Assembly: GCA_009694195.1 (NCBI GenBank)
Contig: SHVQ01000002.1
Coordinates: forward strand, 1-64,000
DNA from: Rhodospirillales bacterium
Lineage (GTDB): Bacteria; Pseudomonadota; Alphaproteobacteria; Rhodospirillales; SHVQ01
Length of the DNA: 64,000 nucleotides
Reading direction: 5' to 3'
A program made the translations under genes and the position numbers. The notes under the pieces were generated by a model. The model saw only the letters and a list, made by a program, of their open reading frames with translations. It was not told where the DNA came from and did not search any database. Below, piece by piece: positions 9,170 to 19,243 of this stretch; within the stretch, counting starts at the first letter, position 1, and each line of letters starts with the position of its first letter.

Positions 9170-10246
9170 ATGCAGGACGTTCCTAAGCTGCGCTCGGAAT
9201 TGCTGGCGGAGATCGAGACGGCGGCCGACCTGGGCGCGCTCGACTCCGCGCGCGTCGCCGCGCTCGGCAAGAAGGGCCGCATCACGGAACTCCTGAAATC
9301 GCTCGGCACGCTCGCGCCCGAGGAGCGCAAGGCGCGCGGCGCCGCGCTCAATACGCTCCGGGACGAAGTCGCTGCCGCGCTCGAGGCGCGCAAATCCGCG
9401 CTCGCCGAAGCCGCCATAGATTCCCGTCTCCAGGACGAGCGGATCGACGTCACGCTGCCGTCGCGGCCCGAGCGGACGGGCCGCATCCACCCGATCAGCG
9501 AAACGATCGAGGAGTGCATCCAGATCTTCGGCGAGATGGGGTTCACCATCGCCGAGGGGCCGGACATCGAGGACGACTGGCACAACTTCACCGCGCTCAA
9601 TATTCCGCCCGATCATCCGGCGCGCCAGGAGCACGACACCTTCTATCTGCCGGGAGAGCGCGAAGGCGGCCGCATGGTGCTGCGCACCCATACGTCCCCC
9701 GTGCAGATCCGCGCCATGCAGGCGCGGAAGCCCCCGCTCCGCATCATCGTGCCCGGCCGCACCTTCCGCTGCGACGACGACGCCACCCATTCGCCGATGT
9801 TCCACCAGGTGGAGGGCCTGGTCGTCGACCGCACGACCCACATGGGTCACCTCAAGGGCTGCCTGATCGAATTCTGTAGGACTTTTTTCGGCATCGACGA
9901 TCTGCCGGTCCGCTTCCGCCCGAGCTACTTCCCGTTCACCGAGCCCTCGGCCGAGGTGGATATCGGCTGCTCGCGGGAAGGCGGCGGCCTCAAGATCGGC
10001 CACGGCAAGGACTGGCTCGAAATCCTCGGCTGCGGGATGGTGAACCCGAAAGTGCTGGAGAACTGCGGGATCGACCCGGCCGTCTTCCAAGGGTTCGCCT
10101 TCGGCCTCGGGGTCGAGCGCATCTCCATGCTGAAATACGGGATTCCGGATCTCCGCACGTTCTACGAATCGGACCTCCGTTGGCTCCGCTACTACGGATT
10201 CCCGGCGCTGCACGTGCCGAGCCTGGTCGGGGGGCTCGAGCCGTGA
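9170..10246 (+). CDS. pheS: phenylalanyl-tRNA synthetase alpha subunit
   Basis: 358 residues. An N-terminal coiled-coil (~1-85, Ala/Glu/Lys-rich) binds tRNA; the class II catalytic domain follows with [29 protein letters not shown], the motif 2 segment [19 protein letters not shown] and the terminal [18 protein letters not shown]. Forms an alpha2-beta2 enzyme with PheT. The stop overlaps the GTG start of pheT by 4 bases, coupling translation of the two subunits. Confidence 0.98.
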   Translation: MQDVPKLRSELLAEIETAADLGALDSARVAALGKKGRITELLKSLGTLAPEERKARGAALNTLRDEVAAALEARKSALAEAAIDSRLQDERIDVTLPSRPERTGRIHPISETIEECIQIFGEMGFTIAEGPDIEDDWHNFTALNIPPDHPARQEHDTFYLPGEREGGRMVLRTHTSPVQIRAMQARKPPLRIIVPGRTFRCDDDATHSPMFHQVEGLVVDRTTHMGHLKGCLIEFCRTFFGIDDLPVRFRPSYFPFTEPSAEVDIGCSREGGGLKIGHGKDWLEILGCGMVNPKVLENCGIDPAVFQGFAFGLGVERISMLKYGIPDLRTFYESDLRWLRYYGFPALHVPSLVGGLEP

Positions 10247-12648
10247 AGTTCACCCTCGCGTGGCTGAAGGAGCATCTGGATAGCGAGGCAACCGCCGGCG
10301 AGGTTGCACAGCGCCTCACCATGCTCGGCCTGGAAGTCGAAAGCGTCACCGACCGCGGCAAGGACTTGGGCGCGTTCGTGGTGGGGCGCGTGGTCGCGGC
10401 GCAGAAGCATCCGGATGCCGACCGGCTGACCGTCTGCACGGTCGAAACCGGCACGGGCACGGTGCAAGTGATTTGCGGCGCCCCCAACGCGCGCCAGGGC
10501 ATGAAGGGCGTCTTCGCGCCCGCCGGCGCCTTCATTCCGGGCAAGGGCATTCAGCTCAAGAAAGCGAAGATCCGCGGCGTTGACAGCGAGGGCATGCTGC
10601 TCTCGGAGATGGAGATGTGCTTGAGCGAGGAGCACGAGGGGATCATCGAGTTGCCGGCCGACGCAACCATCGGTGCAAAAGCAATCGACGTGATGGGCCT
10701 TGCCGATCCGGTCATCGAGATCAAGACGACGCCGAACCGCGCCGACTGCTTGGGGGTGCGCGGGATCGCGCGCGACCTCGCGGCCGCGGGGGTCGGAAAG
10801 CTCAAGCCGTTGATCGTCGAGCCGGTGCCCGGCGCTTACCCGAGCCCGATCCGCGTCCATCTCGATTTCGACGAGAAGACCATCTCCGCCTGCCCCACCT
10901 TCGTCGGGCGGATGATCCGCGGCGTCAAGAACGGCCCGAGCCCGAAGTGGCTGCAGGACAAGCTCACGAGTGTGGGCTTGCGCCCGATCTCGGCCCTGGT
11001 CGACATCACGAACCTGATGACCCTCGATCTCAACCGGCCGCTCCACGTCTTCGATGCGGACAAGGTCGCCGGTAACATCCACGTCCGCCTGAGCCACCCG
11101 GGCGAGCGGTTGAAGGCGCTCAACGGCAAGGAGTACGTGCTCGAGGACGGGATGACCGTGATCGGGGACGAGAAGCGTGCGCTCGGCCTCGGCGGCGTCG
11201 TCGGCGGCGAGGAAACGGGATGCAACGAGGCCACCCAGAACGTGTTCATCGAGTCGGCCACCTTCGATCCCGTCCGCACGGCGGCGACGGGGCGGCGGCT
11301 CGGCATCACGTCGGATGCGCGCTACCGGTTCGAGCGCGGCGTCGACCCGGCCTTTCTCGTGCCGGGGATCGAGATCGCGACGCGGCTCGTGCTCGATCTT
11401 TGCGGGGGCGAGCCTTCGGAGATCGTCGTCGCCGGCGCGGAGCCCCAGTGGCGGCGAGCGATTCCGCTTCGGGTCGGCCGCGTTACGAGCCTTGCCGGCG
11501 TCAAGATCCCCCGGCCGGACATCGAGCGCATGCTTCGCGCGCTCGGCTGCGAGGTCGACGGCGAAGGCGACTCGCTCTCCGTCCAGGTTCCCTCCTGGCG
11601 CGCCGACATCGTCGGCGAAGCGTGCCTGGTGGAAGAAGTCGTCCGCATCCACGGCTACGACCGCATCCAGCCGGTTCCCCTGACCAACCCGGCGTCGCTG
11701 CCTCGCCCGGCCGTGGATACGAACCAGCGCAGGCGCGGGATCGCACGGCGCACGCTCGCGGGGCGCGGGTTGGTCGAAGCGGTGACCTTTTCCTTCCTCA
11801 GCGCCCCCGTCGCCGAGCTCTTCGGGGGCGTGCCCCCGAGCTTGCGCCTGGTCAATCCGATCAGCGCCGATCTCGACGCCATGCGCCCCGGGCTCCTCCC
11901 GAACCTCATCACCGCCTCGGGGCGCAACGCCGCGCACGGCATCGCGGACGCCGCGCTGTTCGAGGTCGGGCCCCAGTATGCGGGCGACAAGCCCGAAGAC
12001 CAGAGCCAAGGCGCCGCCGGCATCCGGGTCGGCCAGACGGGCGATCGCCACTGGGCCGAGCGCGAGCGCCCCGTCGATGCGTTCGACGCCAAAGCCGACG
12101 CGCTGGCCGTGCTCTCGGCTCTCGGGCTCACGCCCGAGAGCGTCACCATCGGGCACGAGGCGCCCGCCTGGTACCATCCCGGGCGGTCGGGGACGCTCAG
12201 GCAAGGGCCAAAGACGATCCTGGCCGCGTTCGGCGAGATTCACCCGCGCGTCCTCGCGCGCATGGACGTGAAGGGGCCGGTCGCCGCCTTCGAGATATTC
12301 CTCGACCGCCTGCCGAAGCCGAAGGAGAAGCGGGGCGCCGCGCGCCCGCCGCTGCAGCTTTCGGCGTTCCAGCCGGTCGCGCGCGATTTCGCCTTCGTCC
12401 TCGACAGCGATGTCCCGGCGGCGACCGTGGTGCGGGCGGCAAGGGATGCGGACAAGGCCCTCATCGGCGAGGTCCGGGTGTTCGACGTGTTCGCCGGTGC
12501 CGCGCTCGGCCAGGGCAAGAAGTCGATCGCCGTCAACGTCGTCCTGCAGCCGAAGGACCGGACGCTGACCGATCAGGAGATCGACCAGGTGTCCGAGAAG
12601 ATCGTCGCCAGCGTGACCCGGGCGACGGGCGGCGCGCTGCGGACTTAG
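10243..12648 (+). CDS. pheT: phenylalanyl-tRNA synthetase beta subunit
   Basis: 801 residues starting at GTG 10243, in the GTGA overlap with pheS; the usual N-terminus [13 protein letters not shown] begins there. Domains: EMAP-like tRNA-binding domain (~40-150, with [16 protein letters not shown]), B3/B4 editing domain (~215-380), B5 domain (~400-475), catalytic-like core (~480-690) and C-terminal FDX-ACB anticodon-binding domain (~705-801, [12 protein letters not shown]). Complete. A long open frame on the opposite strand is only a GC-driven shadow. Confidence 0.98.
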   Translation: MKFTLAWLKEHLDSEATAGEVAQRLTMLGLEVESVTDRGKDLGAFVVGRVVAAQKHPDADRLTVCTVETGTGTVQVICGAPNARQGMKGVFAPAGAFIPGKGIQLKKAKIRGVDSEGMLLSEMEMCLSEEHEGIIELPADATIGAKAIDVMGLADPVIEIKTTPNRADCLGVRGIARDLAAAGVGKLKPLIVEPVPGAYPSPIRVHLDFDEKTISACPTFVGRMIRGVKNGPSPKWLQDKLTSVGLRPISALVDITNLMTLDLNRPLHVFDADKVAGNIHVRLSHPGERLKALNGKEYVLEDGMTVIGDEKRALGLGGVVGGEETGCNEATQNVFIESATFDPVRTAATGRRLGITSDARYRFERGVDPAFLVPGIEIATRLVLDLCGGEPSEIVVAGAEPQWRRAIPLRVGRVTSLAGVKIPRPDIERMLRALGCEVDGEGDSLSVQVPSWRADIVGEACLVEEVVRIHGYDRIQPVPLTNPASLPRPAVDTNQRRRGIARRTLAGRGLVEAVTFSFLSAPVAELFGGVPPSLRLVNPISADLDAMRPGLLPNLITASGRNAAHGIADAALFEVGPQYAGDKPEDQSQGAAGIRVGQTGDRHWAERERPVDAFDAKADALAVLSALGLTPESVTIGHEAPAWYHPGRSGTLRQGPKTILAAFGEIHPRVLARMDVKGPVAAFEIFLDRLPKPKEKRGAARPPLQLSAFQPVARDFAFVLDSDVPAATVVRAARDADKALIGEVRVFDVFAGAALGQGKKSIAVNVVLQPKDRTLTDQEIDQVSEKIVASVTRATGGALRT

Positions 12649-12681
12649 ACCAGCGCTCTTTGGTACTGACCCGTCCCCATG

Positions 12682-12770
12682 GTCATGGCCGGGCTTGTCC
12701 CGGACATCCATGCCCTTGAACTGATTGTCTTTTTTAAGACGTGGATGCCCGCGACAAGCGCGGGCATGAC
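12682..12770. repeat. dispersed palindromic intergenic repeat, family A, copy 1
   Basis: Near-palindromic element beginning GTCATGGCCGGGCTTGT and ending ACAAGCGCGGGCATGAC. Each arm holds its own small hairpin (GGCCGGG..CCCGG and GCCCGCG..CGCGGGC), with a short AT-richer centre. The same layout recurs at 43663-43756 and 51416-51486. Lies downstream of pheT; may serve as a transcript-end structure. Confidence 0.8.
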
Positions 12771-12814
12771 GAGTCAATATTAGCGGCGCTTGGTATTAGA
12801 GCAGTCTGAAGAGA

Positions 12815-12885
12815 CCGTCGCCCCCGCGAAAGCGGGGGCCCAGATCACCGAAGAAAGCTGGATTCCCGCTTTCGCGGGAATGACG
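12815..12885. repeat. dispersed palindromic intergenic repeat, family B, copy 1
   Basis: CCGTCGCCCCCGCGAAAGCGGGGG at the left and ATTCCCGCTTTCGCGGGAATGACGG at the right form two hairpins with complementary ends; the central GGCCCAGAT/CTGGATT segments also resemble an inverted pair. Same architecture as the element at 14733-14813. Lies between the two convergent genes pheT and the GST gene. Confidence 0.8.
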
Positions 12886-12907
12886 GCGCAAAGACGCAGT
12901 CGGTCCG

Positions 12908-13576
12908 TCAAAAATCCAAATCGGCGTAGTGCTTGGGCGGCGGCACGCCCGGGATCTGGTCGCCGAGAAGGGGGCGGAAGCTCGGCCGCGACTTGATGCG
13001 CGCGTACCAATCCTTCGCCGACGGGCTCTCGTTCCAGGGCACGTCGCCGATGTAGTCGACGCAGGAGAGATGCGCGGCCGCCGCGATGTCGGCGAGCGAG
13101 AACTGATCGCCCGCCAGCCATTTCCGGCGATCCACCAGGTATGCGATGTAGCCGAGGTGATGGTGGATGTTGGTGTAGCCCGCGCGGATCGCGCTCGAGT
13201 CCGGCTGCCCGAGCTTCAAGAAGCGCTTGTTCACCTTTTCGCCGACCAGGTTTTCCGTGACCTCGCGGTTGAACTTCTCGTCGAACCACTGGACGAGGCG
13301 GCGCACCTCGGCGCGCTCGAGGGGCGTCTTCCCCAACATCGCGGGCTCGGGGATCGTATCCTCCAGGTATTCGCAGATGACCTGGCTGCCGGAAATCGCC
13401 GTCCCGTCGGGCTCGATGAGCACGGGAACCTCGCCCGCCGGATTGATGGCCAGAAACTCGGGCCGGCGGTCCCAGACGTTCTCCGCCTTCAGGTCGAATT
13501 CCGCCTTCTTTTCCTGGAGCGCGATGCGGACCTTGCGGCAGAAGGGCGAGAGCCAGAGATGGTAAAGCGTTCGCAT
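12908..13576 (-). CDS. glutathione S-transferase family protein
   Basis: 222 residues. N-terminal thioredoxin-fold GST domain (~1-78) with LSPFCRKVRIAL, AINPAGEVPVLI (cis-Pro) and the glutathione-binding pair in ISGSQVICEYLED; C-terminal all-helical domain (~90-215) with FSLADIAAAAHLSCVDYIG, the conserved helix-6 capping motif. ATG 13576 (MRTLYHLWLSPFCRK) is preferred over an upstream extension lacking similarity. Probably detoxification or redox function; substrate unknown. Divergent from msrP. Confidence 0.9.
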   Translation of the reverse strand: MRTLYHLWLSPFCRKVRIALQEKKAEFDLKAENVWDRRPEFLAINPAGEVPVLIEPDGTAISGSQVICEYLEDTIPEPAMLGKTPLERAEVRRLVQWFDEKFNREVTENLVGEKVNKRFLKLGQPDSSAIRAGYTNIHHHLGYIAYLVDRRKWLAGDQFSLADIAAAAHLSCVDYIGDVPWNESPSAKDWYARIKSRPSFRPLLGDQIPGVPPPKHYADLDF

Positions 13577-13758
13577 GCCCTTCAATACAACGGAACACGC
13601 GTCGACGAAAACAGGGAACCGCACCGGCCGACGGCATTATCGGCGCTCCCATCACGAAAGCTTGAGACGGCCGTGTGTCTGCTTCACAGCCTTTTGTATG
13701 CAAGTCGGAACCGATCTCGGCTATGGTTGGAAACCGACAAAGGTCGGCGGAGACGGCC

Positions 13759-14727
<969 letters not shown>

Positions 14728-14732
14728 GCGGC

Positions 14733-14813
14733 CGTCGTTCCCGCGCAAGCGGGAACCCAGATTTTCAGACGTCTCGGTGTTGTCCCTGGACTCCCGCTTT
14801 CGCGGGAGTGACG
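14733..14813. repeat. dispersed palindromic intergenic repeat, family B, copy 2
   Basis: Starts CGTCGTTCCCGCGCAAGCGGGAA and ends ACTCCCGCTTTCGCGGGAGTGACG, two hairpins with complementary outer ends, as in the copy at 12815-12885. Located inside the msrP-msrQ intergenic gap, so it would be transcribed between the two cistrons and may influence mRNA stability. Confidence 0.8.
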
Positions 14814-14856
14814 ATAAATTCACATCCCCAGAACGAGCACGATTGGTGAGGGGCCC

Positions 14857-15495
14857 ATGAACGCCGACCGCCTGATCCGCCGGGTCCTGAAACCCCTCGT
14901 TTTTCTCCTCTGCCTCGGGCCGCTCGCGTGGCTCGCCTGGCGCGCCGCCGGGCCGGGATTCGGGCCCAACCCGGCCGAGTTCCTCAACCGGTTCCTTGGC
15001 GACTGGGCGATCCGGTTTCTGCTGATCGCGCTCGCGGTGACGCCGGTTCGCGGGATCACCGGCTGGGCAGGCCTCGTCCGCTTCCGCCGCATGCTCGGGC
15101 TCTATGCGTTTTTTTACGTGTGCCTGCATCTTTCCAGCTACACCGTCGTCGATCAGTTCTTCGACTGGTCCGCGATCCTCAAAGATATTCTCAAGCGCAA
15201 TTTCATCACGGTCGGGATGACCGCCTTCGCGCTTCTGATCCCGCTCGCCATCACGTCGACCAAGGGCATGGTGAAGCGGCTCGGCGCGGCCCGCTGGCAG
15301 AAGCTCCACCGCCTTGTCTACGCGGCCGGCATCCTCGGCTGCGGCCACTATTTCATGATGGTGAAGGGCAACCAGCCGGAGCCCCTCTATCACGGGGCGA
15401 TTCTGGCGGTGCTGCTGGGCTACCGGGTCGCGGTCTGGTTCAGGCGCGCGAGCGCCGCCCGGCGCAACGCGCGCGAATCCATGCGCGCCGCCTGA
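14857..15495 (+). CDS. msrQ: heme-binding membrane subunit MsrQ of the methionine sulfoxide reductase system
   Basis: 212 residues, ferric-reductase-like transmembrane protein with about six helices (for example VLKPLVFLLCLGPLAWLAW, FLLIALAVTP, LGLYAFFYVCLHLSSY, VGMTAFALLIPLAIT). The conserved helix His residues are visible in CLHLSSY, KLHRLVYAAG and CGHYFMM. It passes electrons from a cytoplasmic flavin source or quinol to MsrP. The position directly after msrP is the family-typical arrangement. Confidence 0.95.
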   Translation: MNADRLIRRVLKPLVFLLCLGPLAWLAWRAAGPGFGPNPAEFLNRFLGDWAIRFLLIALAVTPVRGITGWAGLVRFRRMLGLYAFFYVCLHLSSYTVVDQFFDWSAILKDILKRNFITVGMTAFALLIPLAITSTKGMVKRLGAARWQKLHRLVYAAGILGCGHYFMMVKGNQPEPLYHGAILAVLLGYRVAVWFRRASAARRNARESMRAA

Positions 15496-15498
15496 GGC

Positions 15499-15840
15499 TC
15501 AGGCCGCGCTCGCGTTCTTCTCGTACTGAACGTTGATGAGAAGGGCGATCCCATCCCCGTCCGGGTTCACGATCTTCTGGCTGAGCCGTGGGATCGGGAT
15601 GCGCAGACTCCGGCAGTAGCGGATGATCGCGGCGGCGATCTGATCGCGCGTGAGCCGGATGCGGGTCGGGCCCCCGTCGGCAAGAGCGCTGAAATTGAGA
15701 CTGATCTTTTCGTCCGCGTCGAACGTCACGGAATTGAGGATGCCCTTCGGGAGCTTCATGCCTTCCCGGTAACAATAGGCGACCGCCGCAGCCTGAAATT
15801 CATCGCGCGTGAAGACGAGCTTTCTCAGTTCTTTCGGCAT
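15499..15840 (-). CDS. conserved hypothetical protein
   Basis: 113 residues, no family recognised. The sequence has two similar halves: a segment with FTRDEFQAAAVAYCYREGMKLPKGIL and a second with LTRDQIAAAIIRYCRSLRIPIPRL, both of the form (F/L)TRD-x-(F/I)-xAAA-x-x-YCR, suggesting an internal duplication. No signal peptide or membrane helix. Converges on msrQ with a 3-base gap. Codon use matches its neighbours, so it is likely native. Confidence 0.65.
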   Translation of the reverse strand: MPKELRKLVFTRDEFQAAAVAYCYREGMKLPKGILNSVTFDADEKISLNFSALADGGPTRIRLTRDQIAAAIIRYCRSLRIPIPRLSQKIVNPDGDGIALLINVQYEKNASAA

Positions 15841-15927
15841 CGACTTGCGTGCTCTTCCCCTGCGTGGGCGTTACCAACGAAATGTAGGGGATGAGCCTGA
15901 CCGGAAACTGACGCGGGCGATACGATT

Positions 15928-16087
15928 TAGAGCGTGGTCCAATCAAACGGAATTAGTTCCCCTCACCCAGCTTCGGATAAGCGCGGCTTGGCGCCGCGCC
16001 AACCCTTCTCAACCCTCTCCCCCCCCCGCTCCACGGGGGGAGAGGGGAGGGTGAGGGGGTGATCTCGCCTGGTCGGATCATGCTCTA
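15928..16087. repeat. MITE-like element with imperfect terminal inverted repeats (family C, copy 1)
   Basis: TAGAGCGTGGTCCAATCA at the left end (15928) is the near inverse of TGGTCGGATCATGCTCTA at the right end (16070-16087). The core (CACCCAGCTTCGG, then an arm pair around GGCGCCGCGCC, then CCTCTCCCC/GGGGAGAGG) is shared in opposite orientation with 22556-22660. No coding capacity. The right terminal repeat supplies the TAG stop codon of polA (16085-16087). Confidence 0.7.
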
Positions 16088-18853
16088 ATGCGCCTCGTCC
16101 CAGTTGTCGCCGATGCCGGTGCCGACGACGAGCGGCACGTCCAGGTGCGCCGCCTGTTCCATGATTTTCTTCACGACCGCGGCGGTCGCGTCGGCTTCGC
16201 CGGGCGGCACCTCGAACACAAGCTCGTCGTGGACCTGGAGCAGCATGCGCGCCTTCAGCTTTGCTTCGTTGAGAACGTCGGGAAGACGGATCATCGCCCG
16301 CTTGATGATGTCGGCGGCGCCTCCCTGGATCGGCGCGTTGATCGCCGCGCGCTCGGCGAAGCCGCGGCGGTTCGGGTTGCGCTCGTTGATCTCCGAGATG
16401 TGGACCTTGCGGCCGAACAGCGTGGTGACGAAGCCGAATTTGCGCGCCTGCGCCTTCGTCCGCTCCATGTAGTCGCGGATGCCGGGATAGCGCTCGAAGT
16501 AGGCGGCGATGTAGGCCGCGGCCTCGCCGTTGGAAATCCCGAGCTGGCGCGCGAGCCCGAAGGCCGAGATGCCGTAGATGATGCCGAAGTTGATCGCCTT
16601 CGCCTTCCGCCGCACGCTCGGGTCCATGCCTTCGGCCGGGACTCCGAACACCTGGGCCGCCGTGATCGCGTGAATGTCGGCGCCGGCGCGAAAGGCCTGC
16701 TTCAAGGCGTCGATGCCGGCCACGTGCGCGAGAAGCCGAAGCTCGATCTGGGAATAGTCGGCCGAGAGAAGCCGCCAGCCCTTTTCCGGGATGAAGGCCT
16801 GGCGGATCTTCCGGCCCTCTTCCGTGCGGATCGGAATGTTCTGCAGGTTGGGATCGGTCGAGGAGAGCCGCCCGGTGGACGCGATCGCCTGGGCATAGGA
16901 GGTATGCACCCGGCCCGTCCGCGGGTTGATCTGCTCCTGCAGCGTATCCGTGTACGTGCTCTTCAGCTTCGCCAACTGGCGCCAGGCGAGCACCCGCTCC
17001 GGGAGCTTGTGGCCTTCGGCCGCCAGTTCTTCCAGCACGTCGGCCGACGTGGTGTAGGCGCCCGTCTTGCCCTTCCTCCCGCCGCCGAGCCCCATCTTGT
17101 CGAACAGCACTTCGCCGAGCTGCTTCGGCGAGCCGATGTTGAAGGGCTCGCCCGCGAGCTTGTGAATCTCCTCTTCCAGGTCGGCGAGCCGGCGGCCGAG
17201 GTCACGGCTGAGCCCGCCGAGCTTCGCCGCATCGACCCGGATGCCGGTTCGCTCCATCTGGAGCAGCACCGGCACCAGCGGGCGTTCGAGGGTCTCGTAC
17301 ACGGTCGCCATGCGCTCCTGGACCAGGCGCGGCTTCAGCACGCCGTGAAGGCGGGCGGTCACGTCGGCGTCCTCGGCGGCATAGGCGAGCGCCTTGTCGA
17401 GGGGCACGTAGTCGAACGTCACTTGCGCTTTGCCGGTGCCGGTGACCTCGCCGTAGGTGATCGTCTTGTGATTGAGGTGGCGCTCGGCGAGCTCGTCCAT
17501 GCCGTGGCCGTGGCGGCCGCCGTCGAGCACGTAGGAAATCAGCATGGTGTCGTCGATGGGCGCGATCGTGAGCCCGTGGGTGGCGAGCACAGTCATGTCG
17601 TACTTGATGTTCTGGCCGACCTTGAGGATGGACGGGTCTTCCAGAAGCGGTTTCAGAAGCGCGAGCGCGTCCTTCACCGGAATCTGCCGGATGGCTTCGG
17701 CCTTGGGCGCTGCGTCGAGGTCAAGCGCGCCCTGCTGGGTTGCGGACTTGTGCGCGAGCGGGATGTAGCAGGCACGGCCCGTGGAGCAGGACAAGGACAC
17801 GCCGACCAGCTCCGCCCGCATGGCGTCGAGCGACGTGGTCTCCGTGTCGAGGGCGACCCATCCGGCGGCGCGGGCGTCCGCGACCCAGCGCGCGAGGGCG
17901 TCCTTGGTCTGGACGAGCTCGTAATCCTTCTTGCCCTCGTTGGAACGCGGGCTCGGTTGCACCTTGGCGGCCTCGCCGGCCGCCCCCGCCTTCGCGCGTC
18001 CCAAACGCTCTTCCACTTGGGCCGCGAGGGACTTGAACGCCTGGTCCCGGAGGAACTTGACCAGGACTTCGGGGTCCGGCCGCTTCACCTTGAACGCGTC
18101 CAGGCCAACCGTCAGCGGCACGTCGTCCTTGAGCGTCACCAACGAAAGAGAGAGGCGCGCGTCTTCGGCGTGGTTCACGAGCGCTTCCCGGCGCTTCGGC
18201 TGCTTGATCTCGTGGGCGCGCGCGAGCAGGGTCTCGAGATCGCCATACTCCTGCAGAAGCTGGGCCGCCGTCTTAACGCCGATCCCAGGGACTCCCGGCA
18301 CGTTGTCCGACGAATCGCCGGCGAGGGCCTGCACCTCCACCACCTGCTCCGGCCCGACCCCGAACTTTTCTTTCACCTGCTCCGGCCCGATCTCCTGCTC
18401 CTTCATCGCGTCCCACATGACGACCCGGTCGCCGACGAGCTGCATCAGGTCCTTGTCGGAGGAGACGATGGTGACGTCGGCGCCGGCCTCGCGCGCGAGC
18501 CGCGCATAGGTCGCGATCAGGTCGTCGGCCTCGTAGCCGTTTTCGCTGACCTCCGCCACGTTGAGGGCGCGCACGGCCTCGTGCACGATGGCGAACTGGG
18601 GCGCGAGCTCGGGCGGCAGCTCCGGACGGTTGGCTTTGTAGTCCTTGTAGATGTCGTGCCGGAAGGTGCGCCGCGCCTTGTCGAAGATCACGGCGACGTA
18701 GTCGGCGTCGGTCCCGCTCAAGAGCTTCATCAGCATCTTGGTGAAGCCGAAGACCGCGTTGGTCGGCGTGCCGTCCGCCCGGTTCATCATCGGCAGCGCG
18801 TGGAACGCGCGGAAGATGAACCCCGAGCCGTCGATCAGAAAGACGTGCTTCAT
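16085..18853 (-). CDS. polA: DNA polymerase I
   Basis: 922 residues. 5'-3' exonuclease domain (~1-290, FLIDGSGFIFRAFHAL, VIFDKARRTFRHD, HKH-type GVPGIGVKTA helix-hairpin-helix). 3'-5' exonuclease domain (~320-500) retains the DxE pair in ALDTETTSLD (~335-337), so proofreading should be active. The polymerase domain has motif A SADYSQIELRLLAH (~699), motif B KAINFGIIYGISAFGL and motif C LLQVHDELVFEVP (~874). Functions in Okazaki fragment processing and repair. Follows the zinc-finger gene on the same strand. Confidence 0.98.
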   Translation of the reverse strand: MKHVFLIDGSGFIFRAFHALPMMNRADGTPTNAVFGFTKMLMKLLSGTDADYVAVIFDKARRTFRHDIYKDYKANRPELPPELAPQFAIVHEAVRALNVAEVSENGYEADDLIATYARLAREAGADVTIVSSDKDLMQLVGDRVVMWDAMKEQEIGPEQVKEKFGVGPEQVVEVQALAGDSSDNVPGVPGIGVKTAAQLLQEYGDLETLLARAHEIKQPKRREALVNHAEDARLSLSLVTLKDDVPLTVGLDAFKVKRPDPEVLVKFLRDQAFKSLAAQVEERLGRAKAGAAGEAAKVQPSPRSNEGKKDYELVQTKDALARWVADARAAGWVALDTETTSLDAMRAELVGVSLSCSTGRACYIPLAHKSATQQGALDLDAAPKAEAIRQIPVKDALALLKPLLEDPSILKVGQNIKYDMTVLATHGLTIAPIDDTMLISYVLDGGRHGHGMDELAERHLNHKTITYGEVTGTGKAQVTFDYVPLDKALAYAAEDADVTARLHGVLKPRLVQERMATVYETLERPLVPVLLQMERTGIRVDAAKLGGLSRDLGRRLADLEEEIHKLAGEPFNIGSPKQLGEVLFDKMGLGGGRKGKTGAYTTSADVLEELAAEGHKLPERVLAWRQLAKLKSTYTDTLQEQINPRTGRVHTSYAQAIASTGRLSSTDPNLQNIPIRTEEGRKIRQAFIPEKGWRLLSADYSQIELRLLAHVAGIDALKQAFRAGADIHAITAAQVFGVPAEGMDPSVRRKAKAINFGIIYGISAFGLARQLGISNGEAAAYIAAYFERYPGIRDYMERTKAQARKFGFVTTLFGRKVHISEINERNPNRRGFAERAAINAPIQGGAADIIKRAMIRLPDVLNEAKLKARMLLQVHDELVFEVPPGEADATAAVVKKIMEQAAHLDVPLVVGTGIGDNWDEAH

Positions 18854-18873
18854 GCGGTTTCCTTGGAAATATC

Positions 18874-18934
18874 ACCGCGGAGTACGCGGAGAACGCAGAG
18901 GTACGCCGTGAAAAAGCTCCGCGTTCTCCGCGGT
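18874..18934. repeat. inverted repeat between the zinc-finger gene and polA
   Basis: ACCGCGGAGTACGCGGAGAA at 18874 faces CTCCGCGTTCTCCGCGGT at 18917-18934; the arms can form a long hairpin across a 20-25-base loop. The left arm is itself built of repeated CGGAG units. Noncoding, in a 97-base gap; possibly an mRNA processing or attenuation structure. Confidence 0.6.
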
Positions 18935-18950
18935 CCGCTCTTCGGCAGTA

Positions 18951-19130
18951 TCAGTGGCTGGCGGCCGCGTGGGCGCCCTCGGCGAGAACGTAACGCCGGG
19001 AGCAATAGGGGCAGACGATCTCGCCGGACTCGCCGATCTTCAAGAAAACCCGGGGATGCCCGAGCGAGCCTCCGCCGCCGTCGCAGGCAACCGTCGTGCG
19101 GTGGACGACGATCGTTTCCTCGGGTTCCAT
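18951..19130 (-). CDS. zinc-finger domain protein, CHCC type (NDUFS6-like)
   Basis: 59 residues. The zf-CHCC pattern is complete: V-x-C-DGGGG..GHPRV..L followed by VCPYCSRRYVL, giving one His and three Cys ligands. In mitochondria this domain is a complex I accessory subunit (NDUFS6); alphaproteobacterial stand-alone versions are common and usually unassigned. ATG 19130 (MEPEETIVVHRTTVACDG) fits the family length; an upstream in-frame extension looks non-coding. Probably co-transcribed with polA. Confidence 0.85.
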   Translation of the reverse strand: MEPEETIVVHRTTVACDGGGGSLGHPRVFLKIGESGEIVCPYCSRRYVLAEGAHAAASH

Positions 19131-19243
19131 GGCCAAACTCTTCAAATGCGCGGGCGGCGAAGGCGGTTGCCCCGTTCGCGCCCGGATGATACCGATTGCC
19201 GCGCTACAATCAAAGGCCGCATGAACGTGGCCGCGAGGCGCCA

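Noticed and set aside
10192-12777. 861-residue open frame antisense to pheT
   Set aside because: pheT is complete and conserved; the reverse frame is His/Arg/Asp-rich with no motifs and arises from high third-position GC.
16088-19189. 1033-residue open frame antisense to polA
   Set aside because: No domain features; PolA motifs are all on the minus strand.
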